Shown: in pieces, positions 54,801 through 63,985 of the stretch | How positions within the stretch are numbered: position 1 is the stretch's first letter | Layout: every line of letters begins with the position of its first letter | Source of the DNA: Dastarcus helophoroides | Lineage: Eukaryota > Arthropoda > Insecta > Coleoptera > Bothrideridae | Length of the DNA: 64,000 nt | Assembly: GCA_028583605.1 (NCBI GenBank) | Contig: CM053333.1 | Location: forward strand, 10,510,638-10,574,637 | Direction of reading: 5' to 3' | The notes under the pieces: model-generated | The model's database searches: none | The model's input: only the letters and a program-made list of their open reading frames with translations | What the model was told of the DNA's origin: nothing | Made by a program: the position numbers and the translations under genes

Positions 54801-56781
54801 CCCCCCTGAATGAAATCATGCCTAAACCCATGTTTTTTTGTCTTTTATTGTTGTTTATTTACATGCTATGTTATGACATAATCTGTAGCACTATGTCTTT
54901 GAAAAATTCAGGTCATGCAACTCCCTATTATATGATCAAAAATTACTACAATTTAGAAATATTTCGTCATTTATAGGTTTGCAATCCTTCCCTTTGACAG
55001 AGTGTCCGACGCCTGCCCTGTATTATCCTAAACTATTACAATCTTTTTGCGCCTCCATGTAAACTAGATACTTTTATTTATCTACATCTTCTACGTAAAA
55101 AGGATATACCTTCTAAATGTTGAGGCGAGCAACTGTTTTCAATATATTTGCGTTCAAAATTAGCCGTACGTTTATTTCGAGTTATGTAAATGTGAATTTT
55201 TCGTAGTAGGTTTTAAAATAAAACGAATAAAACTCTAAAATAGTTTATATCAAATATTATTCTACTGGCATTATTATTACACATATTTTTTCAATTTCCA
55301 AAGCAAATTTAAGCAAAATACCAAAACAAAATTTATTTAAAAAAATAAATATGCGAGAAATGATCTGTGTCATGTAAACGGGTTGTAAACAATTAAAAAT
55401 CTGCCTGTCTGTTGGAATTCGTATCCGAAATCTGCTTTGACCACGCAAACCATTAAAATTTTCTTGTGCTGACTCGGCGATCATATCTCACATCTCTATG
55501 TTAGAAAATACGTTATGTCCTAATATTTTGCATTTTCTCTACTGACATTTTCAAAATTTAGGTAATAATATGTAACAATATTACCAGACAAGTAATATTT
55601 GATACAAATTACTTTGAAAACTGTCTTATCATTACTTGCTTACTTAAGATATTAGATATTAAATTAGGTAATTCAATATCTAAGTAATTTAAAGCGAAGG
55701 CACTTCAAACTTTAAAAATATCTTGGAAACGGCTGCTTGTATCAATTTTCAAAAAGTATGCCTTTTTTACGTAAAAATGTTCAGAAATAAAATTACCCAG
55801 TTAAAAAATGTGGGGAAATAAAATTACCCAGTTAAAAAATGTGGGGAAATAAAATTACCCAGTTAAAATAAATATACGTGAATGCACAAAAAAGTTATGA
55901 TGATTTAGACTAACACAGGATAACGCAGGTGGCGCCCCCTATCAGATATTGGTAATCTGTTAGCAAATTAGAGAGGGTCGACTTAAGAAACCTCCTTCAG
56001 CCAAATTTTGTGCCTATATTACCATTTATTCAATAATTATATGCAAAAATCTGATTTTTTTTTCAACTTTGACAACCTGCATCTTGGTTAATATCAACTT
56101 TAAGGTAAGTTCAGCTAGATCACATTATTTTTATACGAAAAATCCACTATTGATCTGTGCATCATTACTTATGGTCCACTCTGTATATTAATAATAAATA
56201 TTAAAATTGCACCACTTTTGAAACGATCTTAGATAATATTGGATCAGTTTCGCTTTTCAGCTTTCATAAAGAAAAATATTATTTTATTTATCTGACCAAC
56301 AAACATACATAGAAACCAAATACAGATAAGCGTTCCACCACTAATTTAAAAATTCTTTTATCCAAGAATACACAAAAGTAAAACATAAATGAAATAAAAA
56401 TACGTTTGATACAAATCAAATGTATTTTTTTAAGTTTTGACACAAAAGTAGATATTGAATGCATTTAAAGAAATGTTTAACGTCTAAAGGACATATTTCA
56501 TAACTGCATTAATATACAATAGCAACTAAAATGATTAAATTATTCAGAGACATTTTGAATTAAAAAATAATCAAAATACTGTCTAGGATAATACTTACAG
56601 ATCGGCCGGATTCCAGTTTTGTTAAATTAATGTTATTATAACCGTTCACGTCGACAACTTCTTCCATATCCCTGATTTGTCCAGAATGATTTTGTTGATA
56701 TACAGTCGATAAATGATACTGATATAAAATAATAGATGCACACAGAAATATTATTATAAAAAGTTTAATTTGTAACCCCAT
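39728..56781 (-). CDS. Beta-1,3-glucuronosyltransferase (GlcAT-P/S-like, GT43), 5 coding exons
   Basis: Transfers glucuronic acid from UDP-GlcA to terminal galactose of glycans (GlcAT-P/S type) in the Golgi. Coding exons on the minus strand are 56599-56781, 47524-47734, 47302-47471, 40940-41230 and 39728-39838; all junctions are GT-AG and in phase, giving 321 residues, the usual GT43 length. Type II membrane protein with TM at about 5-23. Motifs: YIITPTYRRPEQ (UDP site), HWLVIEDS, PRGVSNRNRGLKWLRDN, the metal/UDP-binding FADDDNTYD (Asp176-178), DMAGFAV, the acidic PGFEEDGFL expected to hold the catalytic Glu, and ILVWHTQ near the C-terminus. An acceptor at 56806-56807 before the start implies a further 5' UTR exon. 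The large introns are full of transposons. Confidence 0.92.
40335..40918. repeat. Homopurine:homopyrimidine tract with (GGGAAA)n and (GGGACA)n
   Basis: About 580 bp with almost only A/G on the plus strand. (GGGACA)n lies around 40585-40640 and about 18 perfect GGGAAA units at about 40660-40771. It lies inside the last GlcAT intron; the minus-strand frame through it encodes only Phe-Pro repeats. Confidence 0.95.
40940..41230 (-). CDS. GlcAT coding exon 4 (catalytic)
   Basis: 97 codons, IRKTKKVSMFPVGLITKLG to ELLAKNCTE, acceptor CAG at 41231-41232, donor GTAATT at 40939. The open frame running on into the homopurine tract is intron read-through. Confidence 0.93.
41968..42589. mobile_element. 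Pogo/Tc1-like MITE, copy A, carrying a solo LTR
   Basis: Ends CAGTAGACTCTCGCTAAAG and its near-complement CTTTGGCGGGAGTCTACTG, with TA on both sides. Contains repeated GTTAAAGTTGC modules. Without the 345-bp LTR and its duplication it is about 273 bp. No transposase ORF. Confidence 0.85.
42151..42495. mobile_element. Solo LTR, 345 bp
   Basis: Starts TGTTACGGGC and ends TTTCGTTACA, TG...CA ends, flanked by ATAT on both sides. The uninterrupted MITE copy at 47869-48144 is the empty-site control. A 4-bp duplication suggests a Gypsy-type element. No coding sequence remains. Confidence 0.8.
42590..43440. other. Degenerate AT-rich repeat DNA in GlcAT intron
   Basis: TCGAAATTTT-type quasi-repeats; similar DNA continues from 43700 to about 44400. 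No ORF is supported. Confidence 0.5.
43441..43700. repeat. Segment D, copy 2 (uninterrupted)
   Basis: About 260 bp matching 45091-45186 plus 45731-45898, including AATTTGAGTAACGAAGCG, GAGGTTAAAACAAAAAGAT and GTCGAAATTATGCAATAAAC. It lacks the L1 insertion and so gives the pre-insertion sequence. Confidence 0.85.
44870..45085 (-). mobile_element. Second copy of the Jockey-like element tail with its 3' UTR
   Basis: Minus strand repeats the tail seen at 45899-46030 (ATAGAACTTCCAAGTTATGG, TTCATCGCCATCTATCTTTG) but continues into TAATGGGGTTACCCTTTGCG, apparently the true 3' end, followed by an A-rich run. Confidence 0.65.
45091..45898. repeat. Segment D, copy 1, interrupted by L1 insertion
   Basis: Two halves (45091-45186, 45731-45898) match 43441-43700 and are separated by a 533-bp retrotransposon flanked by CAAAAAGATGA. 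Confidence 0.85.
45187..45719 (-). mobile_element. 5'-truncated LOA/I-like non-LTR insertion (L1), 11-bp TSD
   Basis: Encodes the RNase H C-terminus and zinc-knuckle-like tail of a non-LTR retrotransposon: from STLPLARSTVRSLLNEE through one TGA stop to TGHCRLNKHLHRMG, PSCRGRLEEDESVEHVMCHC and LGDFWPSVASLREAHPRD, ending KVGWLNE-stop at 45283; then 96 bp of 3' UTR. CAAAAAGATGA is present on both sides (45176-45186 and 45720-45730). The 3' half (45283-45597) is open. It shows the ancestral single copy of the sequence that is tandemly repeated at 16964-18122. Confidence 0.9.
45899..47178 (-). pseudogene. Broken reverse transcriptase of a Jockey-like non-LTR retrotransposon
   Basis: 3' half of an RT ORF in several frames. 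47178 onward reads ISKVMEKVINIEILKYLEE and YGFRQQRSTGG, then after a frameshift ALDISKAFDRVWH (RT motif A), VPQG (motif B, in GVPQGFVLFPTLFLLHINDL) and, after a second shift, LGVNASTNFSWDAHV, then SLFYKYYHGRC and RTSKLWNLLPKGIFP near the C-terminus. The YADD active-site motif at about 46710-46720 has lost 4 bp, which breaks both the catalytic centre and the frame. The 5' half and ORF1 are absent. It lies on the same strand as GlcAT, between GlcAT exons 3 and 4. Confidence 0.88.
47302..47471 (-). CDS. GlcAT coding exon 3 (DDD motif)
   Basis: Completes Ala132 and runs PMPAEYKKKKKGPKPRGVS to DIELFSE, with the DDD metal-binding motif; phase 0 GTAGGT donor. Confidence 0.92.
47524..47734 (-). CDS. 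GlcAT coding exon 2
   Basis: RFSSSHQVRPLYIITPTYRR onward to KFEHLV; phase 1 donor GTAATT. The 52-bp intron to exon 3 is the only short one in the gene. Confidence 0.9.
47869..48144. mobile_element. Pogo/Tc1-like MITE, copy B (no LTR)
   Basis: Ends CAGTAGTCGACTCCCGCG and AGCGGGAGTATACTG, interior matching copy A throughout, with AATAAAATATGTATATTT at the site where copy A holds the LTR. It is 134 bp upstream of GlcAT exon 2, in the intron. Confidence 0.85.
48145..49262. other. GlcAT intron 1 DNA, no gene
   Basis: Unique-looking AT-rich DNA; no ORF, no clear repeat apart from CTGTC-rich text at 48150-48200 that also flanks the MITE on its left. Confidence 0.4.
49263..50276. mobile_element. 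1.0-kb long-inverted-repeat (foldback) element
   Basis: Arms 49263-49603 and 49934-50276 (about 340 bp each, roughly 80% complementary by eye). Outer ends are ATATCGGGTGTAACAGGATC and its complement; the spacer is 330 bp. The short ORFs in the arms are each other's antisense and not supported as genes. No transposase is present, so it is non-autonomous. Confidence 0.85.
50277..51771. other. Degenerate TCGAAATTTT-type repeat DNA
   Basis: Quasi-periodic variants of CTCGAAATTTCGACTTTAAT from about 50.4 kb, no ORF. Inside GlcAT intron 1. Confidence 0.5.
51772..52018 (+). mobile_element. MITE-like family M, copy 1
   Basis: Begins ACAGGATGGACTATAAGTAA, includes GTGGATTTCTCGTATAAAAA and ends near GGGAGCGCCATCTGTGCTA. 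Matches the complement of 55912-56188. No ORF. Confidence 0.75.
52150..53476. other. Degenerate TTTCGAAATTTTGACTTT repeat DNA
   Basis: Pyrimidine-rich quasi-repeats in GlcAT intron 1, continuing from 53584 to 53910. No ORF is supported. Confidence 0.5.
53477..53583. repeat. Near-perfect 107-bp hairpin
   Basis: 53-bp arms starting ATCGCAATTTGGCAAAAATA and closing on CATTTAATG-TT-CATTAAATG, with 2-3 mismatches or 1-nt gaps. Confidence 0.92.
53911..54220. repeat. Foldback family F, copy 5 (rearranged)
   Basis: Contains a first partial element up to CTCTGAAGATGGAG, then a fresh outer end (GCGGACTGGTCCTTGGTTAT), a second left arm, and a complete right arm with GATAGC-TTG-GCTATC-GAAACGCC and the terminal AACCAAGGACAAATCAGTTC. 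Looks like one copy joined to or inserted in another. Confidence 0.8.
54221..55911. other. GlcAT intron 1 DNA, no gene
   Basis: Degenerate repeats to 54.7 kb, then AT-rich unique-looking DNA. Holds the 31-bp triplet repeat. Confidence 0.4.
55784..55869 (+). repeat. 31-bp tandem repeat, 3 units
   Basis: GAAATAAAATTACCCAGTTA + AAAAATGTGGG, period exactly 31 bp from 55784, 55815 and 55846. Confidence 0.95.
55912..56188 (-). mobile_element. MITE-like family M, copy 2
   Basis: Inverted relative to copy 1; on the minus strand starts ATACAGAGTGGACCATAAGT. Shares GTGGATTTTTCGTATAAAAA and the GGGGGCGCCACCTGCG end. Confidence 0.75.
56599..56781 (-). CDS. GlcAT coding exon 1 (signal anchor)
   Basis: 61 codons from ATG (MGLQIKLFIIIFLCASII...), ending ESGRS before GTAAGT. 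An in-frame stretch upstream has no ATG before the splice acceptor. Confidence 0.82.
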
Positions 56782-56805
56782 TATTTGTCTATTAACTATC
56801 TTGCC

Positions 56806-59102
56806 CTGAAACAAAATTATATTTTATGGCAGACGTAACAAATTAAAATGAATAATTAAATAAAAAATGAATAACAAAGCAGAGTTGTGTCAAAACCAAT
56901 TTATTTAATCGGTGATTGATTTAAAATTACAGAGCATCGTTGTTTTGACGCATTTTGCTCTGTAATTTCTTTTACATGACAATTATTGATCCTAGCAAGC
57001 AATAACAACTAAAACTAACAATTGGAAGCTTTAGAACGAATTAGAGAAAGTACCATGTTAGCTAAAAATAACATTCTAATTGAAATTAATACTGTAATGG
57101 AGAGATCATTCACATTTTTAAAATGGTACAAGCGTAACTATTTTTAGTTTTATAAAACAGCGATTGCGGGAACATCAGAGATTAATATCTGAGTATCTTA
57201 TTTTGCTGTTCATCTCATAGCAACATCGAGGCAAAAGCGATTCGTTGTATACAGAAAACGAAAATTGTTTTCATTTTATCCTATTTTTGTCAAAAGAAAA
57301 CCAAGATAAAATAAGCTTGAAGCGGTGAAAATATTCCAGGAAAGAGCCGAAATAGAGAACATAATCCAAACATTTTCTTTCAGTGTTTACCTTAACGAAT
57401 ATTCGAAGATGAATCTATCAGGGTCATATTTTACAATTTTATGACATAATGAGTGATTGACGAATTTTTAACTGTAATTGTGTATGCAGAAGTTTAAAAT
57501 GTTTTTATATAATTATGTTAAATTAACTAACTATTAAACAAATTACCTTTGGTGTTTGTCGCATTCACCAACGTTGTATATCTGGGCTTAATTGTTTTCT
57601 TCTGCGTTTTCACATGTAAACAATTATTTTCCCACCGCTAACGCATTAAACATTAAACACTTTATTAAAATTGTATTAGATTTTCCTGTTTTCAATATAT
57701 GTACATAAAAGTGTAGTTTCCCATGCAAGGTATTAATTGTTAGTCCTTGAAGGATCGCCGTTGGTAAAATCATTAATAGTTTTTTTATTCATAACGAAAT
57801 AGCTTCTCAATGAATATTTCAACTAACCTTTTTAATGTGTTTTTTTCTATATTATAATCAAGATACTTTTTTTACATAAATCGACTTGTTTAGTGAACTT
57901 TACATATATAGAAACAATTTTGTAATTTTGTTGTTCATGTGAACAGATAGATTTAGGTTACAGAAAACTACACATACCAAATCTACCAGTACAGACGTAC
58001 ATGCAACCAATTTTGTAATTATGTATGTAGTTCGTGTGAAGTTGTAAATTTGGCCTGCACTTTTCTGCCCGCCGACAAATGTTCCTGCTCAAACGACACA
58101 TTATTTTTACATAAATCTGTGTTGAAGTTTCCTCCTCAATTATCGAAAACACATCAATTTATTCTAGTCTCACAGGTTTTTAAATTCATATAAAGCGCAA
58201 ATTCACAATGTAACGAGGAAATTACTTCCACTATAAATCTAGTAGTGACATGCGTAAATCTGATAACGCTTTACTATATGCAGGAAATTGATTAAAACAA
58301 ATCTTGATGCTATTTACAAGTTTGTTAAGATTTAAAACTGGACGAGATTGTGCTAGTCAGATCATTAATACATTTGAATTTTATGGCGTAGACTAATACA
58401 ATTTTTTATATATATTATCGGCGTTTAATAATTAAATTTTTAGTAATCCTGTTACCTTGATATTTCTCACATTTCACATTCGCGTTTTTTTCGATTTCTT
58501 CTCAGTTTCCACCTGTACCAATTATTTTCCCACCACTAGGCACACACAAAACTGATTAGATTTTCCTCTCTTCAGTAATGAGAGTTTTAACTGGGACGAT
58601 TTAACAGAAAAGTTTTTTAAATCACCTTCGACTTCTTAAATTTGGTTCTTATTAAGATATTATTATCTAACATTTTGACTGCTAAGCACCATTTTCAAAT
58701 AATTTCATGTAACAATTAGCCACTTAATTTATGAGGAAGCTGAATATTTAAAACAATTTTGGCTAGTTAATAGAAAGCCAAGCGTTTTAATAAAGTCACA
58801 ATTACAAATACACATTTTAATTTTGCAACGTCGCCGACTAAATATAGAGAAATCGTTACAATTGTCAATTTTGAACCTGTTTCATGTCCTCGATCGTTTT
58901 ACCCAAATCAAGAGAAAGCTGCATTAAACGAGGATTTTAAATTTAATGTTTTTTAGATTCTCTCCAGTTTGGATACTTTTAAAATAAAATTTGTACCTTT
59001 TTAGCTATTCTTTTAGTTTAAAACCGAATCTTCGAATATAAAAATGTAAATTTTTCGACATTTATTTTTAAAACTTCAGGTTTTTACCAGAAATAAATTT
59101 CT
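56806..59102. other. Upstream of GlcAT coding exon 1, no supported gene
   Basis: AT-rich. The text ATTATTTTCCCACCRCTA with TTAGATTTTCCT at 57625-57690 recurs at 58520-58575, suggesting a diverged duplication of about 0.9 kb spacing. A 5' UTR exon of GlcAT should lie here or further right. Confidence 0.4.
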
Positions 59103-59197
59103 GGTGGAAGCGACTGATCTTTGATTATCTCCAAAATTTGATATACAAATCTCGTCCCTATTGGTTTTAGGGAACAGGATTCGTATATAAATTTATT
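59103..59197. repeat. Foldback family F, copy 6 (remnant)
   Basis: Keeps only outer parts: GGTGGAAGCGACTGATCTTT, GATATACAAATCTCGTCCCT and the facing GGGAACAGGATTCGTATATA. The centre is gone. Confidence 0.7.
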
Positions 59198-59340
59198 ATA
59201 AAAAATATTAAATTATAAAATCAGATTTCTTTACCATCCCACAAAATTTCAAATTGTAACGAATTCCATATTTTTTTTGTAAAATTTTGATATTGAGGAT
59301 AAAAAGTTTTAATTGCGTAGTGAAAATTCAACCTTATATA

Positions 59341-60771
59341 TTGGGTTGGCAAGTAAATAATTTCGTTTTTGTCACATAGACAGCGTTATTTAAATTTTTT
59401 TGAATGAATTATGTGGGTGAGGTTCTTTAGGTTTTGACATTTGATATCAGACAGATCGAGGTTTATTTTGAAGCACGTGGTGAGAGATTTTATTTGTAGC
59501 TGATAGTTGAGAGTCAATTTTAACATGGAGTGCAAAAACGAATATTTTCGGCATATTTTACTTTTTTATTTCCGTAAAAGACGGAAAGCTGCAGAGGCTC
59601 ATAAAAAAATATGTCAAGTTTATGGTGGCGATTGCATAATAGAACGCACTGGTAACGAAGGCTTCCACGGCCAGAGTCAGTACAGGATATACTTCTTCCG
59701 GGATTGGACCGTGTCAAAGAACTACTAAAAGTAGTTGAACACCTTTAGTAGTTCTTTGACACGGTCCAATCCCGGAAGAAGTATATCCTGTAATAGAACG
59801 CACTTATCAGAATTGGTTTAAGAAATTCCCTTCTGGAGATTTTTCACTCAAAGATGACCAACGTGCTGGTCGACTTACTAAAGTTCATAATCAAATTAAT
59901 GTCCTTATCAAAGAGGATCGTCATGTAACTGTTCGAGAGATTTCGGTGAGGTTAAATGTATGACACACACAATCATTGAGAATCACTTAAAATGTCTTGG
60001 ATTCAAAAAGCTCGATATTTGGGTTCCGCATAAATTGAAACATATTCATTTGACACAACGAATCAATATTTGCGATATGCATCTTAGGCGCAATGAAAAT
60101 GATCCCTTCTTAAAAAGGATCATTACTGGTGATGAAAAATGGGCCACCAACAGTAACATCATTCGAAAACGATCATGGTCCAAGCACGATGAACCAGCAC
60201 AAACCACATCAAAAGCTAAATTACATCAAAGAAGATAATACTGTCGATTTGGTAAGATTATAAAGATGTTGTGTATTTTGAGCTGCTTCCAAGGAACCAG
60301 GCAATCAATTCAGATGTGTACTGCCAATAGCTAATGAAACTGGATAAAGCAATCAAAGAAAAAAGGCCAGAATTGGCAAATCGGAAAGGAATTGCATTCC
60401 ACCATGACAATTCTAGGCCTCACACATATTTGGTAACTCGTGGCAAATTATTGGAGCTTGGTTGGGAAGTGATGTCGCATTTGCCATACAGCCCTGACCT
60501 AGCACCATCTGATTACCATTTATTTCGTAGCTTGCAGAACTCTATGAATGATAAAAATTTTCCAAACGATGATGACCTTAAATCGCACTTGGTTCATTTA
60601 TTTTCTGAGAAAGAGCAGAAATTCTATGAACGCGGAACCATGAAGCTGCAAGAATAATGGCAAAAGGTCATTGAACAAAATAGAAAATATATAACTGATC
60701 AAAGTCTATTCTTTGAATTAAAAAAATGTGTTTTTTTTATACCGCAAAACCGAAATCACTTGCCAACCCAA
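59341..60771 (+). mobile_element. Mariner transposon, complete ends, decayed transposase
   Basis: Terminal inverted repeats TTGGGTTGGCAAGT... and ...ACTTGCCAACCCAA with TA target sites (59339-59340, 60772-60773). The transposase (from ATG 59525) is in pieces: HTH region HILLFYFRKRRKAAEAHKK, NWFKKFPSGDFSLKD, WVPHKLKHIHLTQRI, then ITGDEKW (first Asp), RKRSWSK, FHHDNSRPHT (second Asp) and YSPDLAPSDYHLFRSLQ (third Asp; DD34D class). All three catalytic Asp codons survive but frameshifts, stops (such as the TGA-containing stretch before 59960 and the TAA at 60238) and a 140-bp insertion make it dead. Length without the insert and its duplication fits a ~1.28-kb mariner. Confidence 0.93.
59651..59790. 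mobile_element. 140-bp hairpin insertion inside mariner, 14-bp TSD
   Basis: TAATAGAACGCACT stands on both sides (59637-59650, 59791-59804). The insert is 32 nt of single-copy sequence, then a 47-bp arm (59683-59729), a 14-nt loop and the perfectly complementary arm (59744-59790). Confidence 0.92.
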
Positions 60772-60773
60772 TA

Positions 60774-63580
60774 AGATTTTGATATTTTTTTAAAATTTGA
60801 AAATAGTCAAAATTTCCGTCTTAGCACTTTGGGTTTTGGTGGCATTACAGTCATAATAATACTACTTTTAGGTTTTGTATCCATATTCTCTATTGCTTCT
60901 CGGAAAATTCGACTCCTGTCTGTAAAATTTCATTTTTTTACGAAACATCGCCTTTATTTGATTACTCTCTTAAAATCTCAAAATTGTCATTTTTAATCAT
61001 ATTTATATTTTGTTGCCAAATCTTGGTTTTAAAATCAATTAAATTATAACATTTTATCGTCGATAAATAATACATAAATAATAATAAAAAAAAACTCTTT
61101 TTAAGTTTGCAAAAATCCAATATTGGGCTCATAAGGAAGACTGGGTTTATTGTGATGGCTAAAAATAGTTCAAAATATATTTAAATAGCATTTTTAATCC
61201 TCTGTAAAAAGTTTTCTAATAACGTTGTCAATATAGCAGTACAAAATTTCAATCCTGGTATTTGCAGGATTGAAAGTCCTAGGCCCGGGGGATCCCGGTA
61301 TTTACGTAATTCCGCAGAACGCCAAAGGCTTTGAAAATAAAGTGTGCGTTATCGAATTAAATGAATAAATCATAAAGTTGGACTTTTAAGGTAGTACTGT
61401 CGGTTTTAGAATTATCGTTCCGAATTTCATGAAACTGGACATATTGGTAGATTACAGTAAGATAACGATCCAATTAAATTTTTGAAGAGCCACATAGAAC
61501 CAGTAATAACTTGTTGACACTTGAAATTTCACGCTTTTAACATAACAGTCTTATGAGAAACTAAAGATTTTATATTTTTTAAAAAGTACCGTTCAGATTT
61601 TAGTAAAAAGGGAGAAAACGATGCAAAATAAAATATAAAACGTTTTGATACTTCGAAGTACAGCTTTAGTGCATGTGATAGAAGTAATTAGTGAATAAAC
61701 AACAAAAAATTATTGTTTATCCTACTTTTTCCGCAGTTTATTAGATATGGCAACGTTGCTGTTACATGAACGAAACAGCGAGCTTCCATACAATGAATCA
61801 CTTTGTTTACTTCCGTTTTAAGGTTATGTGTCAATCTTTTCAGGATTGCCCGTTAATTAATTTGTCAATTCAATGTCCAGTAGCCTGTCCTCGAATGTTT
61901 TTTAAGTAACTTTTTTATTTTTCCAATGAAATATTTCTTTAATGTGACCAAATGATTTTGATGATGACATTATTCCGTCATAGAACTTTCTCTGTCTTAT
62001 ATTTCATTGCGACGTTGTCTAGTTTAAATACTACTTTAATCAAACGAGATAATTTATAGTTTTGATGTGGTTTTGACTCCAGCAGTATCGACAGTACTAC
62101 CTTAAGGAAAATAGTAAAACATTTGCTTTAAAACAAAATTTTGGGAAAATACTTGAAATTTCAAACAACGTCAAAATTTACTGAGAAAAGGTTGTCGATA
62201 TTAAATCAATAAAAATTAAATTTTAAAAGAATATCGAAATTAGTAGAAAAAATTCATTGAAAATAGTTTCTTATTCAAACTTAAAATTTGAAAAAAATGA
62301 AGAAAAGTTTCAAGTTAAGAAATTGGCAACAGGAAAAACTCGAAAAAAAATTCAAAATTTCGAATGAAGAACGATTAAAACAAACTTAATCTCCAAAATC
62401 TTGTGAAAGATTACGAGTTTGAATTCAACATTTTAAGTAAAACATTAAATTTGACAGGAAAATGTAAAACTTCTGAGAAATTTAGAATTTATAATTATTT
62501 TTTCGAGATTTCCAATTTAAAGGTGAAAGTGGTAGAGAAAAAAATCTAAATTTATAGAAAATCTTCAAAAAACTAAGCTTCAAGTCGAAGTTGAAAAAAA
62601 TTTCAATTTAAGAGAAAATCTAAATTTGAATTTAAATTGAAAATTTTCTTAAAAACAGGCCAAAATTAGAAGTGTAAACTAGATATTTTATTTAAAAAAA
62701 ATGGAAATTGCTAATTTAAAACATTTCGGAAAAGAAAAACTGTTTAATCAAAAGGAAAGGTATTTTAGAGTATAACCTTGAAACTCCAGAAAAAAATTCA
62801 ATTCAGAATTTTGAAAAAAACAAGGTTTTGATTAAAAATTGAAGTATTAGTAAATTTTTTGAGATAAAACTTAAATTTCGGGCAAGAATTATAGAACTTT
62901 AGAAAAAAATCGAAATCTTCGGAACAAATTAAAATTATAAGTTTGGACAAAAAATTTGGGCAAACATTGAAAACAGAAACTTAAAACTTCAAGAAAGAAA
63001 TCTAAATTTCGACATTAAGCTAACATATTAGAAAACAAAAGGATCATATCCACAAAAGATAAAATTTAGAAAGAAAATTTCCAGTTTATAACAAATGCTT
63101 AATTTAAAATTCAGTTAAAAGAAGAAAAAAATGAAAGGTAAAAAAATCTAAATCAAAAAATAAGAAATAAAAAAGGTAAAAATTAAAAGTGCAAAATCCG
63201 AATTTTAAGGAAAATTTTCGAAATTTTGTATATAAAGGACGAAATTTAGAAAAAAAGTGACAATCTGTAAAAATGTCGATGTTTTTAGCGAAATTTTCGG
63301 AAGAGTAAAAGTTTAAGCTTGAAATTTTGAAAAAAGTCAATGTTTATGTATAACTTACGAAATCACTTTAAGGCCAACATATCTGGAAAAATTATATCTT
63401 ATAGAAGAGATTTGAATTTGAAAATTGAAGCCGAAGCTTTGAAAAAAATGAACATCTTTAGAAAAAACCAAAATACAACATTTCAAAAAAAGTAGAAAAT
63501 GTAGAAAAGATGAATTTCAAAAAGAAGTCTTATTCAAAATTTGAAGTCTAATAAAAAAAATTAGAATTAAGTGAGATTCC
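60774..63580. other. No supported gene
   Basis: 60.8-62.1 kb is AT-rich and largely unique. 61250-61310 has GC-rich TCCTGGTATTTGCAGGAT and CCCGGGGGATCCCGGTATTT, related to the satellite at the right edge. 62.1-63.5 kb is degenerate TCGAAATTT-type DNA. Confidence 0.4.
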
Positions 63581-63582
63581 TA

Positions 63583-63985
63583 CATAATCCTGCAAATGTC
63601 GCGAAATCTCGCATGATATACATGCGGGACTCATCCCGCAAAAATCGTGAGTTATAATCGAAATCCTGGTTTCCGGTACCGGTACTAGATTGCATAAACG
63701 ATATTCATCAGAACCTCTTACGTTATTTGTTTCCAAGAAAAATGCAAAATAAAGTCATTTTTAATTTTTTTTCATCTGGAAACTTCGTCGCGGGATTCCG
63801 CATGATATCCATGCGGGACTAGTCCCGCACGTGAGCGATCATGGTATTTCGCAATCCTGGTATCCTGGTACCGGTACTGGATTCCTTAAACGTTATCCAT
63901 TAAGACTCTCTTAGGGGTTTGTTTCCGAGACAAATGCAAAAAAAAGTCATTTTTAATTTTTTTCCATCTGGAAACTTCATGGTAC
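63583..63985 (+). repeat. 189-bp tandem repeat, 2 units, at window edge
   Basis: GCATGATATACATGCGGGAC at 63611 recurs at 63800 (189 bp). Each unit has CATGCGGGACTnnTCCCGC, a GGTACCGGTACT motif, TTGTTTCC, AAAGTCATTTTTAATTTTTT and CATCTGGAAACTTC. It may continue beyond the window. Confidence 0.85.

Noticed and set aside
58500..58580. Possible coding exon upstream of GlcAT
   Set aside because: Only short open stretches; the repeated text with 57.6 kb suggests duplicated non-coding DNA.
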